From Saccharina japonica (taxonomy: Eukaryota > Sar > Phaeophyceae > Laminariales > Laminariaceae): a DNA stretch of 64,000 bases. Under the pieces are notes generated by a model. That model saw only the letters and a list, made by a program, of their open reading frames with translations. It did not search any database and had not been told where the DNA came from. This document shows positions 46,219 to 56,849 of this stretch, piece after piece (position 1 is the first letter of the stretch; each line of letters starts with the position of its first letter). The stretch is from NCBI GenBank assembly GCA_008828725.1, contig MEHQ01000176.1, forward strand, positions 1 to 64,000. Direction: 5' to 3'. The position numbers were made by a program, and so were the translations under genes.

Positions 46219-46885
46219 GAAAATTGTTTGGAAAAGAAGGTCCGACCTTCTTGGTTTTTTCGTTCAATTCAAATTGATTAGACCCCAAGATCCTAATCTT
46301 TGATGCTGGTGCGTGTGTTGACCAATGAAAAGCGTACTTGAATTTTATTTTTCCAAATTGAATTTATTTCATACTCGTTAAAACAGGCCCTTAGGTACTG
46401 TATTCTATTTATTATATACATACTGAATACGGGGTAATCCACTCCTGGTATTTTGTTTAAAATCGTATCCGTGGTGTTTGTTTATGGAACACTTCTCAAC
46501 GATACTATGATACGCGAGAAAAAAAGAAAAACATGGAAGATACGTCTGGTCAAGGCCAGAAATAATGCTACCATGAACCATTTATACCCAACTCCATTCG
46601 GACCAGGGTTGGGTTAGGGCTTAGGGTTATAGATTATAGAGATACTCGTAGGTGGTTGGTGTCTTGGTTGGAAATATTAATAGTGTACGTCACCTTGAAA
46701 TGTTTTGCTTTTTGTATTGTTTCCGTTTGTGGGCCTGTCGCGACACGAAAATCTTTTGCCGATGTAATTAATGTGAGAACAACCAAACCATAGTATACAC
46801 CCCCTTTATTTTTTTTGTTGTTGTCTTCACATTAAAAACCGTGCCGGTCTCTCTTTTATTAGCTCGTATAATATATATATTTTGT
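46219..46885. other. AT-rich sequence without gene
   Basis: A short block at about 46296-46350 (TGCGTGTGTTGACCAATGAA) recurs at about 54790-54850, so it belongs to a dispersed repeat. A short perfect hairpin AAGAAGGTCCGACCTTCTT is at about 46231-46250. Nothing else is supported. Confidence 0.45.
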
Positions 46886-46888
46886 TAT

Positions 46889-47890
46889 TGCACTTATTCC
46901 GAAGTTGCGCGTTTCTTACGTACGAGGTTCGTACATAGCTAGCAGCGAGTTGAAAGGACTTGTGTTGAAACTACTTGTTGTATATACGCTAATCGATATT
47001 TTTTTCTGAAGAAAATGATGTTACGACTGGTTACTGAACTACTCCTCCAACGGAGGAATAATACTTAACCCTTATAGGACTGGAGTCCCGTTTTTGGGAC
47101 ATATTACTTTGGAATTAAGATGTGGTTTGTCCCCAAACGACTGCAGTTCAATGAACACAGACCAGGACCGGAAATACTTAAAGTTGTCAGATTACGGGTT
47201 TGTGGTGCACTATAATATATAGATTATATAAATCTTAGAAATTCGCTGCGAAACGCACCGCGGCGGTGTTTAAGCAGCTTGACAATTGAATGAGAGGGCA
47301 CGTTCACTTTGTCGAAAGTCGTCGTTGCAAGCTGCGTGTTATTAAAAGCACATACAACTTATATATAAACAAAGCATAGGAGTAATGATAGCCCGAGAAC
47401 AAGTGCAATGTGATGCGTACCACAGTCAGGCATATATTATTGCACTTATTCCGAAGTTGCGCGTTTCTTACGTATGACGTACATAGCGCACAGCGATGTT
47501 GAAGGACGGTTGTGTTTGAAGACTACTTGTTGTATATACGCTAATCGATATTTTTTTCTGAAGAAAATGATGTTACGACTGGTTACTGAACTACTCCTCC
47601 AACGAGGAAAATACTTAACCCTTATATAGGACTGGAGTCCCGTTTTGGGGACATATTACTTTGAATTAGATGTTTGTCCACAAAACGGACTGCAGTTCAA
47701 ATTAACACAGACCCAGGACCAAATACTTAAGTGGTCATCATACGGTTGTGTGCAAAATATATATATTTATATAAATCTTAGAAATTGCGCGAACGCACCG
47801 CGGCGGTGTTTAAGCAGCTTGACAATTGAATGAGAGGGCACGTTCACTTTGTCGAAAGTCGTCGTTGCAAGCTGCGTGTTATTAAAGCAG
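46889..47890 (+). repeat. Tandem duplication of 552 bp
   Basis: TGCACTTATTCCGAAGTTGC occurs at 46889 and 47441, and the copies stay alignable to a nearly identical 3' block (47264-47345 and 47796-47880). The copies differ mostly by single-base insertions and deletions, which is more typical of low-quality sequence or merged haplotypes than of ordinary decay. Confidence 0.8.
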
Positions 47891-48167
47891 TACCAACTAT
47901 ATAATAAGAAACACCAATTCTAACCCGGGCTGGGTTTGCTGGGTTTCTTATTTATTTGAGAAAGGGTGCGTTCTACTCAGTAGCCTTTACCGCACCACTG
48001 AATTATTATCTAGGATAAAGTATTGAAATCGGGGAATATTTTATTATGTACCTTTCAGTGTGGTCGACCAATTAAAAAAAAATAAAAAACGCCTGATTTT
48101 TTCGAGACAAAGCTCGTAAGGGTCGGGGCGGGACGGCAAGTCTATAACTACACGGGACAGAAAACGC

Positions 48168-48253
48168 CAGCCATCTACCAATCAAATCGCTTTATTAACG
48201 GGAGCCACGGCAGCTATCTACCAATCAAATCGCTGTATTAACGGGAGCCACGC
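48168..48253 (+). repeat. 43-bp tandem duplication
   Basis: CTACCAATCAAATCGCT and TATTAACGGGAGCCACG occur twice in succession, starting at about 48174 and 48217. Confidence 0.85.
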
Positions 48254-48529
48254 CAGCCAGATGGCGAAATCACGCCGCACACGAACAAGCCCACAGCACG
48301 AAAACACCGCATCACTCACGCGACAGCCATGCGACGATTGACCTTCGATCTCCACAAATACTCAACCCACGAATAACCCACTTCGTACCGGGCAAGGCCA
48401 GTGAGTATACATAAGGATCTCGAAGGTATCATTGCGATCCGTAGTCTAGGAGGAGAGAGGTTGCCTGCCACGTCATATGATCTTCGTCTAAACCTTCGAA
48501 AAGTGCTGTTTTTGGCCATCGGAGACGAA

Positions 48530-48970
48530 TCGAGAGTTTTTTCGTCTGTTTCCAACACATTGGCTGCCAAATACATTTTTATCAGACGCCTGGCCGGCGC
48601 CCGCCACATACCATCCACCGAGAGTGGAGCACTGTAACACTAGGGTGGGTCGGAGCCTCTAACCAGTGCGATCCGTTCAGATTCCATGACGCAGTCGCTG
48701 GATTTGTCGATCGATGTCAAACATGAAAAACGGTATATTTCTTGCGATCAGCGAGATATATGTTATCAAGATTTGGTGTCGTCTGTTTTCTACACACCAG
48801 CGGTCGAATGATTTTTTACCAGATGCCTGACCGGCCCGCGCCACGTATCACCGATCAAGGCATGAGCACTGTAACACTAGGGTGGGTCGGAGCGATTAAC
48901 CAGCGTGATCCGTTCAGAGCTCATGACGGAGTCGTTGGGTTTGTCGATCGATGTCTACCGAGGATTCTCA
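48530..48970 (+). repeat. Tandem duplication of about 240 bp
   Basis: GAGCACTGTAACACTAGGGTGGGTCGGAGC-type sequence (first 20 bases GAGCACTGTAACACTAGGGT) occurs near 48626 and 48866, preceded by CAGAYGCCTGRCCGGC and followed by GTTTGTCGATCGATGT in both. No coding function is apparent. Confidence 0.75.
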
Positions 48971-49020
48971 TAAAAAAGCTGTCTCCAGAACCTGCCAGAA
49001 CAGGAGTTTCATGAGTATTG

Positions 49021-49037
49021 CGCGGGCTTCGCCCGCG
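49021..49037. other. Perfect short hairpin
   Basis: CGCGGGC, loop TTC, GCCCGCG. In a eukaryotic intergenic setting I attach no terminator role to it. Confidence 0.5.
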
Positions 49038-49949
49038 TAATTAAAGTCCCCGCGAGCTGTCCCGTGACGTTAAAAATTTGCCGGGGACGGGGTTGGGGTT
49101 AGGGTCTAAAGTAGTGTTTTCGGCGTTTTTCTATATATTCGGTCTCATAACACTGTAACCACACGCGGGCCACAACCAAGTCCCCGATTTATATACTGTA
49201 TCCTATATAATAATTCAGAATTGCGGTAAAGGCGACTCTATCTTGACACTTTTATTTTAAGAGAAATCAGGTTTAATGTGCAATATACTCGTACATGCCC
49301 GGAACCAAACAAACGCGGTACGAAGTATTATTAGGAGCAGCAGTAGGGGTGCCATCCGCGGTGGTTGGGTGTTGTTTTGTGCTCAACGACTAAATACAAG
49401 AAAAGTACGACGACCAACAACATTTCGTGGATTGATCTGAAACGTCTGAGTATGGCATACACAAAAGGTGGTTCAACAAAATATAACGTTCGGAATGGCC
49501 TAATGACAAACTCCGGAAGCATTCATGGAAGTATAGAATACACATATAAATATTGCGTGATAATTGCCCGTGAAATTGTGTGTTTGAGCATTATTAATTC
49601 GCAGATGACATAGAAATTCAGCCGTACGCAAGCCTGCAACGAGAGTATAGATAAAGCGCGCGACCAATAGAGTGATACTGTTGACCCGAATATATGATAA
49701 ATATATATACACGATAGACATGCCCTAAATACAACGACGCCCCCTGAAAAGCGAATGCCTATTCCCGGCCCTTTTCGGGGAACTGAGAGCCGCGATATTG
49801 TTATCAAAGGACCCTATAGCATTGATTTCCACATGTTCCAGATGTTTTTTCGCGTCATGTTTTTTACTTCCAGGCGTTCCACATGTAGGTTCCAAATAAT
49901 AGCAATACTTATATTTATATATATATATATATGTGTCACGTTAAACCGC
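49038..49949. other. No recognisable gene
   Basis: Mostly AT-rich sequence with short frames on both strands. Nothing can be named. Confidence 0.45.
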
Positions 49950-50150
49950 TTTTCTATCCATTTATATCAAGCACACCCGGTGTCCGTGCCGATGCTTCAT
50001 CCAGGAGAAATGCTCGTTAATATGTAGTCATAAAACTACGACACAGATATCACGTTGGAGTGCAGCAATCAAGAGAGTAGGCAACGCATACGAAGTATAT
50101 ACAGATTAGCACCAGGTAGTATGTGAAAGAAGGAGTGCATTTTGTGCAGA
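49950..50150. repeat. Dispersed repeat R2, copy 2
   Basis: CACACCCGGTGTCCGTGCCG followed by ATGCTTCATCC and then AAAACTACGACACRGA matches 62825-62900. Similarity continues for about 200 bp with gaps. Upstream, the CRTTAAACC.CTT.T block also matches (49945 and 62785). Confidence 0.65.
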
Positions 50151-50544
50151 TGACTCGCTTTCTATTTCTTTCTTGGTTTTTGTTTGGGAGTATAAATGAG
50201 TGATCTATGATGAAGCTCATTATGCTACACACTATCGGACGACAAGGGTCCTGAAATTAACATACAATGTGCAAAAGTGCTACTTACTGTCAAAAGCGTT
50301 CGATATGTTTTGCTCCATTCAAGCTCACTGTTTGGGACGAAATCTGGAAACTGTTGAAAACAAGAGCCTCTCCGAAAACAACGGCCCTGACTGTGCCCAG
50401 ACAAAATAGAGGAAACGACCAAAACACACTTCAACACCACGAAAGCATGTCACACCACAGACAAAAACAGACGTTATGTCAGCAGCCGTCGTGGGTTCCG
50501 AATAAAACTGCTATTATTGCCCTATTTCCCATTTGCTTTTACAG

Positions 50545-50874
50545 GATCGCGCTCGTATCCTTATCCCCATGAAGGGACTTTCAAGAAAGAAGCATCTTAA
50601 AGGCAAAAGGGCCACGAAAATCGATACGAAAAGTGAGATCAACTTTGACGTTAAGTCTACACTTTTGTCGAAATACAACAACAAAACATTGCAAGAACAC
50701 TACTGTAGTAACCATTTGAGAACGTGCTATTTTTATGTGGGTTCTGCCGATGGCTGTACTGAAAGAACCAAGGCGACAATTCACACGCCGGTTGTGTCCA
50801 ACAATGCCCTGAGTGAAAATGAAAATTCGCGTTCGCGTCGATCTTTATATTTTTCAGTTTTGCTTTATTTATAG
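50545..50874 (+). CDS. Candidate exon, basic unknown protein
   Basis: A strong acceptor (CCATTTGCTTTTACAG at 50529-50544) is followed by an open frame of about 109 codons ending in TAG. It starts with a basic stretch (PMKGLSRKKHLKGKRATK) and later has SADGCTERTKATIHTPVV. I do not recognise the protein. Its second half, from 50700, is copied in reverse as the right arm of the foldback, where the same frame persists on the minus strand. Expression and completeness are unknown. Confidence 0.4.
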   Translation, partial: DRARILIPMKGLSRKKHLKGKRATKIDTKSEINFDVKSTLLSKYNNKTLQEHYCSNHLRTCYFYVGSADGCTERTKATIHTPVVSNNALSENENSRSRRSLYFSVLLYL

Positions 50875-51422
50875 CCTTGAAAGTCTATTTTCGGTAAGGA
50901 TTGCAAATGGCCAATTTTCAATATATTTATTTTCGGCTAGCTCAGGAAACCATATTCTAGACCCGATATTGAAAATGTGTTCCCGGAGGATTGTGGTGAT
51001 TAGCTATACGATCATCATACAAGTTGTATTGTAGTAAAATATCCACGGAAACTTTTTCAGCGCCATCAAAAATGGATATTTTACTACAATACAACTTGTA
51101 TGATGATCGTATAGCTAATCACCACAATCCTCCGGGAACACATTTTCAATATCGGGTCTAGAATGTGGTTTCCTGAGCCAGCCGAAAATAAATATATTGA
51201 AAATTGACCATTTGCAATCCTTACCAAAAATAGCCTTTCAAGGCTATATATAACTAAAGCAAAACTGAAAAATATAAAAATCGACGCGAACGCGAATTTT
51301 CATTTTCACTCAGGACATTGTTGGACACAACCGGCGTGTGAATTGTCGCCTTGGTTCTTTCAGTACAGCCATCGGCAGAACCCACAAAAAAATCGCACGT
51401 TCTCAAATGGTTACTACTGTAG
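50700..51422. repeat. Long near-perfect foldback (arms about 346 bp)
   Basis: Arms 50700-51045 and 51073-51422 are reverse complements at about 96-97 percent, with a 27-nt loop. Differences (about ten substitutions and a few short indels) are scattered, so it is a real inverted duplication with some age. The left arm includes most of the candidate exon above. Transcription across it would give a long double-stranded RNA. Confidence 0.92.
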
Positions 51423-51963
51423 GCTACGTAAACAAAAGCAGTTAGTTGCTGCACGCAAAAGAAACCCCCAGTATAATGCCTGTATGGCTCATTACGATAT
51501 GTAGTTTTCATTTAACTTAATTATAATTGTGGCGAACACCAGCAACCACGGGGGGCAGTTCCGATCAGATCACCACCCTCTTTGTCCGTGATTCTGGGAA
51601 CAACAACGTGAACAAACCACCACATTCGCTTCGGTTAGGCAGCGGACGAAGCGATGCCTTCTGATAAAGTAAATGAACGCTACAACCCAAATGCATTCGG
51701 ATTACAGGGAACGCCAGCAATCAGGGTGGTGGGCAAGTGTAGTTGAGGTCCCGACAAGATGAAAAAGGACGCCTAGGACGGAACAAGAACGGGCGGGAGT
51801 GAAACCAAGGTCGGACCGACCCGCACTGGCGAGGACTAACCCCACCGTTCATACTCCGTCGTCGGCAGCTGTGGTGGCAGTGGCAGCGCTTTCTTCGCAC
51901 CCTCCCATTGCAGATGAAACATACTACACAAACGGGTGGCTTCGTTGCGTTCACAATTTACAG
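51423..51963. other. No recognisable gene
   Basis: GC-richer sequence with no supported coding region, followed by a pair of MITEs. Confidence 0.4.
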
Positions 51964-52072
51964 TATTACGGGGGACCATAGTAAATGGGACCAAATGTTG
52001 TTACAAAAAAAAGGAAAACATATAGGTTTTTGTGTGTACCGTAGGTCCTATTTACTATGGTCCTCCGTAGTA
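51964..52072 (-). mobile_element. 109-bp MITE, copy b
   Basis: Same family as copies a and c, in opposite orientation to both. Ends are TATTACGGGGGACCATAGTA and, inverted, TACTACGGAGGACCATAGTA. Only 38 bp separate it from copy c. Confidence 0.8.
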
Positions 52073-52110
52073 GTTTACCTTCCAATTTTATGTTTGTTCT
52101 CCTGTTCTCG

Positions 52111-52219
52111 TATTACAGAGGACCATAGTAAATAAGACCTACGGTGCATACAAAAACCTATATATTTAACTATTTTTACTCACAAAATTTGGTCCTGTTT
52201 ATTATGGTCCTCCGTAATA
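52111..52219 (+). mobile_element. 109-bp MITE, copy c
   Basis: Begins TATTACAGAGGACCATAGTA and ends, inverted, TATTACGGAGGACCATAATA. The core CTACGGTGCATACAAAAACC matches copy a. Copies b and c together form an imperfect palindrome. Confidence 0.8.
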
Positions 52220-53560
52220 GTTCCTTCGGATTTATTTGCCGTTTTTCCTGTTTGAGGTCGTATACACGATATGATCTCCCACTGCAGTGTTTTTGAGCAT
52301 ATCCTGTGGCCACTGACTCTTTAAAAGAGTTTTGGCGATGAGTTCGTAATGTGATAACAACAACTACGTACATAGTTTGTAGAGAGCACTGCTGTCTGGG
52401 TCTACCATTACATGTACGAGCATCATGACATTAAAAACAACACAATATATTGTACCTGCGCATCATAGCACGAGCGATCGAATTACCATAATTTACTAGG
52501 CATCTGCGGAAAACATTTCGGTTTCGACGATATTTTTCCATATCACAGCTGAATTACGTGTCTTTATAACTATTGCTTGTCGCCTATGACCAACAACAAA
52601 AGTACAAAAGCGTCACAAAGAACACGCAACACCAGTACCAAGCCAACAAAATGAACAATTCAACTTGAAGTCCTTGGGGCAAACGATGGTCTGTAAATCA
52701 TCATCTCAGCCCCTCTCATGATTGGCACAAGCGAGAACCCACATATCTACCATCTGCTCGAGCCCTTGAGGCCACTGACGATCCATCCGTCATTGCAGGC
52801 TCTAATTTCACATGGCATAATATATTTTGATGTATACGACTCCTGGAACGTTGGGACCAGTCAGTTCACCTCCTGATGCCCTTAGAGCTGTAGATCATCC
52901 GATGTAAATGGGACCGCTCGGACTGTTTCTTTATTGGCTGAACTCAGGGAGCAGGCGTACGCAGGTGACAAGCGAGGACTCTGCCATTGTTTCGGCGGCT
53001 CGTACACGTGAGAGTATAGCAGTCAATCTTCCAAGTTAACCGGGACGACTGCGTGTGTTCAGGAGCTATGGACCTGTAGGCTGGACCCTTACATATAGTA
53101 CCCCGACGCAAATGAACTCAGTTCCACAGACGTTATAGATATTTATAGTTCAACCGAAATCTTGGGTTTAGTTCTAATAGCAAATGAAATCATCCACCGT
53201 CCTTTGCTCGAAGCCTAGCGCACCCCTCCCCCAGCCGATAAGTAGAAATGCAGCAACACAACCCACTCGACTATCGCATAGACCACGATCTTGGGGCTCA
53301 AAGCTTTTGTGATTGCATACATGCAGCCTTACCTCTTCGCTGGCTGTGCCTTTGTCGGTGATGCCTGCTTGTATGACTGTATGATTTCTGCCTCAGTTCT
53401 TGTTGTTTTGTCACGATCGCGAGGATACTCGTGCTCGTCTTCGTGTGTACTGCTGAAAGGGTATTTGTTGGTGTGTGTGCTGGTGGGCTGGTTTGGGGTG
53501 CTGCTGCTGCTGCTGTGTAAAACCAAAAGTTGACACATTTCACACGCGATCGTTCATTAG
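52220..53560. other. No recognisable gene
   Basis: No repeat or coding segment that I can support. Overlapping frames at 53291-53591 arise from a CTGCTG-rich stretch. Confidence 0.4.
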
Positions 53561-55130
53561 GTTGAGTCAAGATCGAGAAACGAATGGTCATCGTGTTGTC
53601 TGTACAGTAAGGGACTTGGTCGTCAGTCGTCGTCAGTCGTCGTGGCAGTCGTCAGCATTCCTCCTTGTAGATTCGTTGCTATGGTACCCGTGCTACCCCG
53701 GACATGAAATGATGCCGCTCCTTCGAACGGGGTGTGTACCAGAACAAACAAAGCGTTTCAGTTGATCTCCATTAATGAGGCAGTTTCACCGGTGGCCTCG
53801 GTTTCATGCGATCACCACCTGTCTGCGAATCCGAGGTCGTTAGTTCGACCCACGATACATTGCGTTTTTTTGTTATTTTTTCGTTTTATTTCTATGTTTT
53901 TGTTTTTTGTTCAAGTTCTCCAACGGATCAAAGTGGAACATTTATTCTCCCGCTCGGTATATCCCCCGGGATATAGGGAAAATGTTGTCGATATTTAAAT
54001 GGGCCCGGATTTGAGGACGCCAGGAGGCCCCAAAAATACACATATAAACAGAGTATAAAATTACCATTGTTGCGTTCGTAATGGGGTTGTGAAATATACC
54101 ACGTTTCCTTACTGGGAAAAACTCGAAGGGATGTTTGCTTGGGGGGGGGGGGGGGGGGGGAGTGATATCGACCCATCCCCATGATTTTTACCTCTGCTCG
54201 CTTCTATTAATATTAGCATACTGAAGAATTTTGAAACAACCTCATCGGGTTTCACGAGACCATGTTATGCGCAAATCACCGCATATTGAAACTTAGATAT
54301 ATTTAGAGCTTGTCGAAACTGCTGTACCGTTCAAAAGGGGACATACTGGTATATATTTCAATATTTTCCGACATCACGCTACTCTTAATAATGGTAAATT
54401 TGATATGAAACTGATTTTACCTTGGCGCAAAGTTTGGGTCGGAACAACGGTTCTGCACAACAACATGCAACGGGAGGCTTTTTGCGTGCAGCGCAGCTCA
54501 AGGTAGAACACGAGTGTTGGGGCGTGCAATAGGTTTCTACCCAGACTTACAAATATAAATGCACATCGTGTCATTTTTGGCGGAGTTTTCAGGAAGTAAA
54601 CATGTTTGAGGCACACCTTTGTTTCTTCGCCGTACGTACAAGTACGCGAAACATGCGAATTTCGGCGTCTAAGCCCCCGTATTATCGAAGATAGGAGGAA
54701 AACAACTTGGAAAACAGAAGAAAAATACCAATTTTGATTTTATTTCGCAAACAGAACTGATTGTTTCGTCCACTTCAAATTGGATATGAAATACTCCGAA
54801 ATCCTTGGTGGTGATGCGTGTGTTGATCTATGAAAAGCGGGTTTGATTTCACATTCGTTGCCAATTGTTTTTATTACCATCGTTAATTTGCTCGCGTTAT
54901 CCAGGCATATATATATATATATGTCATTTTAGTTTGGCCATACGCCAAACATAGGCATACTTAGGCTTTATGAGCCAGTTGCCATTTACGATTAGGTACA
55001 CAACATATTGCACTTCAGAAAATACTGCCTGGCCCTCCCTCTGATTGCCTAGCGCACGGTCGTATAAATCTATCTAAGTTACTATATAACATATATATAT
55101 ATATATATATGCACATCCTTTATTCTGCAG
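53561..55130. other. Low-complexity intergenic sequence
   Basis: It contains a short GTCGTCAGTC repeat (53620-53655), a run of 20 G at 54141-54160, and AT dinucleotide runs at about 54905-54925 and 55090-55110. A block at about 54790-54850 matches 46296-46350. No gene is supported. Confidence 0.5.
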
Positions 55131-55134
55131 ATAT

Positions 55135-55446
55135 ATGTCTCCCGCCTCTGACCGCCTCTCTGCGCGGTTTCTTCGTTGGGGTGTGCCCCCGCCTCGCGTG
55201 CTATGGCCGGCGTCGCGGATCTGCCCGCTCGGCGCCGTAGCGTCCGCACGAGGCCTTGACGGTGAGATCTACGACGATATCTCCAAATATTCGTACCCTG
55301 TTAGCGTTTTGGTACGTAGCCTGCAGACAGGGCTCATGTCTCCGCGTGCTTTTTTCGGTACTTGTTCTCTGACCTCGGATCCATCCATGGCGGGGGTTGA
55401 TTATCTGGCCGGCGGCGCCATTGTGAAGGCCACTACTGTAAGATAG
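55135..55446 (+). CDS. Candidate exon, unknown protein
   Basis: A GC-rich 103-codon frame starts five bases after TCCTTTATTCTGCAG and runs MSPASDRLSARFLRW.. to a stop at 55444. A plausible donor GTAAGA starts at 55438, which would make 55131-55437 an internal exon; another GTGAGA lies at about 55261. The second half (GEIYDDISKYSYPVSVLVRS) has balanced, protein-like composition. No domain is recognised. Confidence 0.35.
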   Translation: MSPASDRLSARFLRWGVPPPRVLWPASRICPLGAVASARGLDGEIYDDISKYSYPVSVLVRSLQTGLMSPRAFFGTCSLTSDPSMAGVDYLAGGAIVKATTVR

Positions 55447-55589
55447 GTGATGTGTTGGGGTTTGGGGAGGAGTTGGGAAGCCCCGATAACACATGCCATC
55501 CTGGCTTTGTCGAGAACTGACATCTATGAAAAATAGCTGCCGAGAGATATGAGAGAGCTACGAGTACTGCTGTACTTATATGTGTATGT

Positions 55590-55960
55590 TTAAATGGTAT
55601 GTGGGATTTACTCGTATCAAAGTCTGATGTGATATTCCTGAAATGTATGATACGTGACATTGCCGTATTAGTACCATAACCTTGGTTGTGTGACTGCAAT
55701 TCATCAACGAAGATGGATTGAGTGAATTATGTTTCCCGGGATGGGTCACATATTGTTTGACCTGTTCTCAAGGGTCATAGAGCTTGGGGATGGGCCCCCT
55801 TGCTCACAACAAGTTAGATAATATAAAAATAACACAATTGATACCTGGTTTCTACATCTTCTCTACCTGCCTCATGGCATCCCGACTCTCGACCCACCGC
55901 TCTTCGTGAGCGAGGCTGTGCCAAGCACCCGGTGCACGAGTTGTCCCCTTACGCTAGCGG
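55590..55960 (+). repeat. Repeat R3, copy 1
   Basis: Matches 59100-59460 in the same orientation, for example CCTGTTCTCAAGGGT, TAGATAATATAAAAATAA and GAGGCTGTGCCA. Copies differ by many one-base indels as well as substitutions. Confidence 0.75.
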
Positions 55961-56019
55961 GAATAAGACTTATGGTCACGGGAGCTCGGGCACGTTTGCA
56001 ACACCATGGGGGGCTTTGA

Positions 56020-56403
56020 GATAGTCGGCGAGGAGCTTGGGCAGACGTCGGACTGGGGGAGTGGACTCCTGACGAGTGGCATGAACTACAGGAAGTAGTA
56101 CGAGCACCGGCAGCAGCAGCAACAGCAGCAGCAGCAGCGGCAGCAACAGCAGCAGCAGCAGCAGCAGCCGCAGCCGCAGCGGCAGCGGAAGCGGCCGCAA
56201 AACGGCAGGAGGAGAAACAGCAGAAGGAACAGAGGTGTGGTCGTATGGACTTTTTATCATCTTTCCACTTACTCACAAGGAAAGAACAGCAACAGGCTAT
56301 CGAGAGACACGGTAAAGCAGAGCAGGAGGAGCATAGAAGAGAGACTGATAAGGGTCGACCTACTTTGATGCCGGGTACAGAACGAAAGCCAGCGAGCGTC
56401 TAG
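56020..56403 (+). CDS. Candidate exon with poly-Ala and coiled-coil-like tail
   Basis: An open frame of 127 codons without an early ATG, ending in TAG. It reads GEWTPDEWHELQEVVRAP, then about 24 Ala with two Thr encoded by GCA/GCG triplets, then EAAAKRQEEKQQKEQ and later a charged tail. The order Trp-rich segment, Ala run, Glu/Lys/Gln-rich helix looks protein-like, but the triplet array itself keeps all frames open, including long minus-strand frames. Upstream start or acceptor is not resolved. Confidence 0.35.
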   Translation, partial: DSRRGAWADVGLGEWTPDEWHELQEVVRAPAAAATAAAAAAATAAAAAAAAAAAAAEAAAKRQEEKQQKEQRCGRMDFLSSFHLLTRKEQQQAIERHGKAEQEEHRRETDKGRPTLMPGTERKPASV

Positions 56404-56849
56404 CTTTTACGCGCCATGGATCTATCCCCCTTCGCGACGTTCTGCGCACACCACGAAGCCAAGCATTGAGCACGCGGATAACGCTATTCTCTGAAATGCA
56501 CTCCAGAAGCGCACACCAAGCCATACTGCAAAGGCGAGTCTGGAGCAGTACAAGACCAGCGAGAAACCACCGACATCAGCATCCAGAAGCAGAGGCAAGA
56601 GCAGATGGGGAAGGAGCGCTAGCCAAAAGAGCGGCGCACTGCCATCTAGCGAAGACCTCCTTGTGTGATAGACTGAGTGGACGAGTGAGATATCGGACTG
56701 GCTTGCAAGCATCCAAGACCGACCTTTTAACTTATGGTCTGTGAGCGTGAGAAGAGGAGCAACATGGGAAAGCAAGCGGCACAGCCAAGGCATCAATATT
56801 GGCAAGGATATTAATGTCATGCGGTATTGACGACACGGAGCAGGAGGAG
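56404..56849 (+). other. Open in several frames; unresolved
   Basis: GC-balanced sequence open in all three plus frames for long stretches (56470-56740), perhaps coding continued with sequencing errors. I cannot choose a frame. Confidence 0.3.

Noticed and set aside
46605-46630. Telomere-like GGGTTAGGGCTTAGGG; also near 49085
   Set aside because: Only two or three imperfect units; no array.
50700-51422. Cloning or amplification snapback as the cause of the foldback
   Set aside because: Arms differ at about ten scattered positions plus indels; an artefact would be expected to be identical. Not fully excluded, given noise nearby.
53760-53870. Possible tRNA or SINE (GTTCGACCC followed by a T run)
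   Set aside because: No A box at the right spacing and no cloverleaf pairing.
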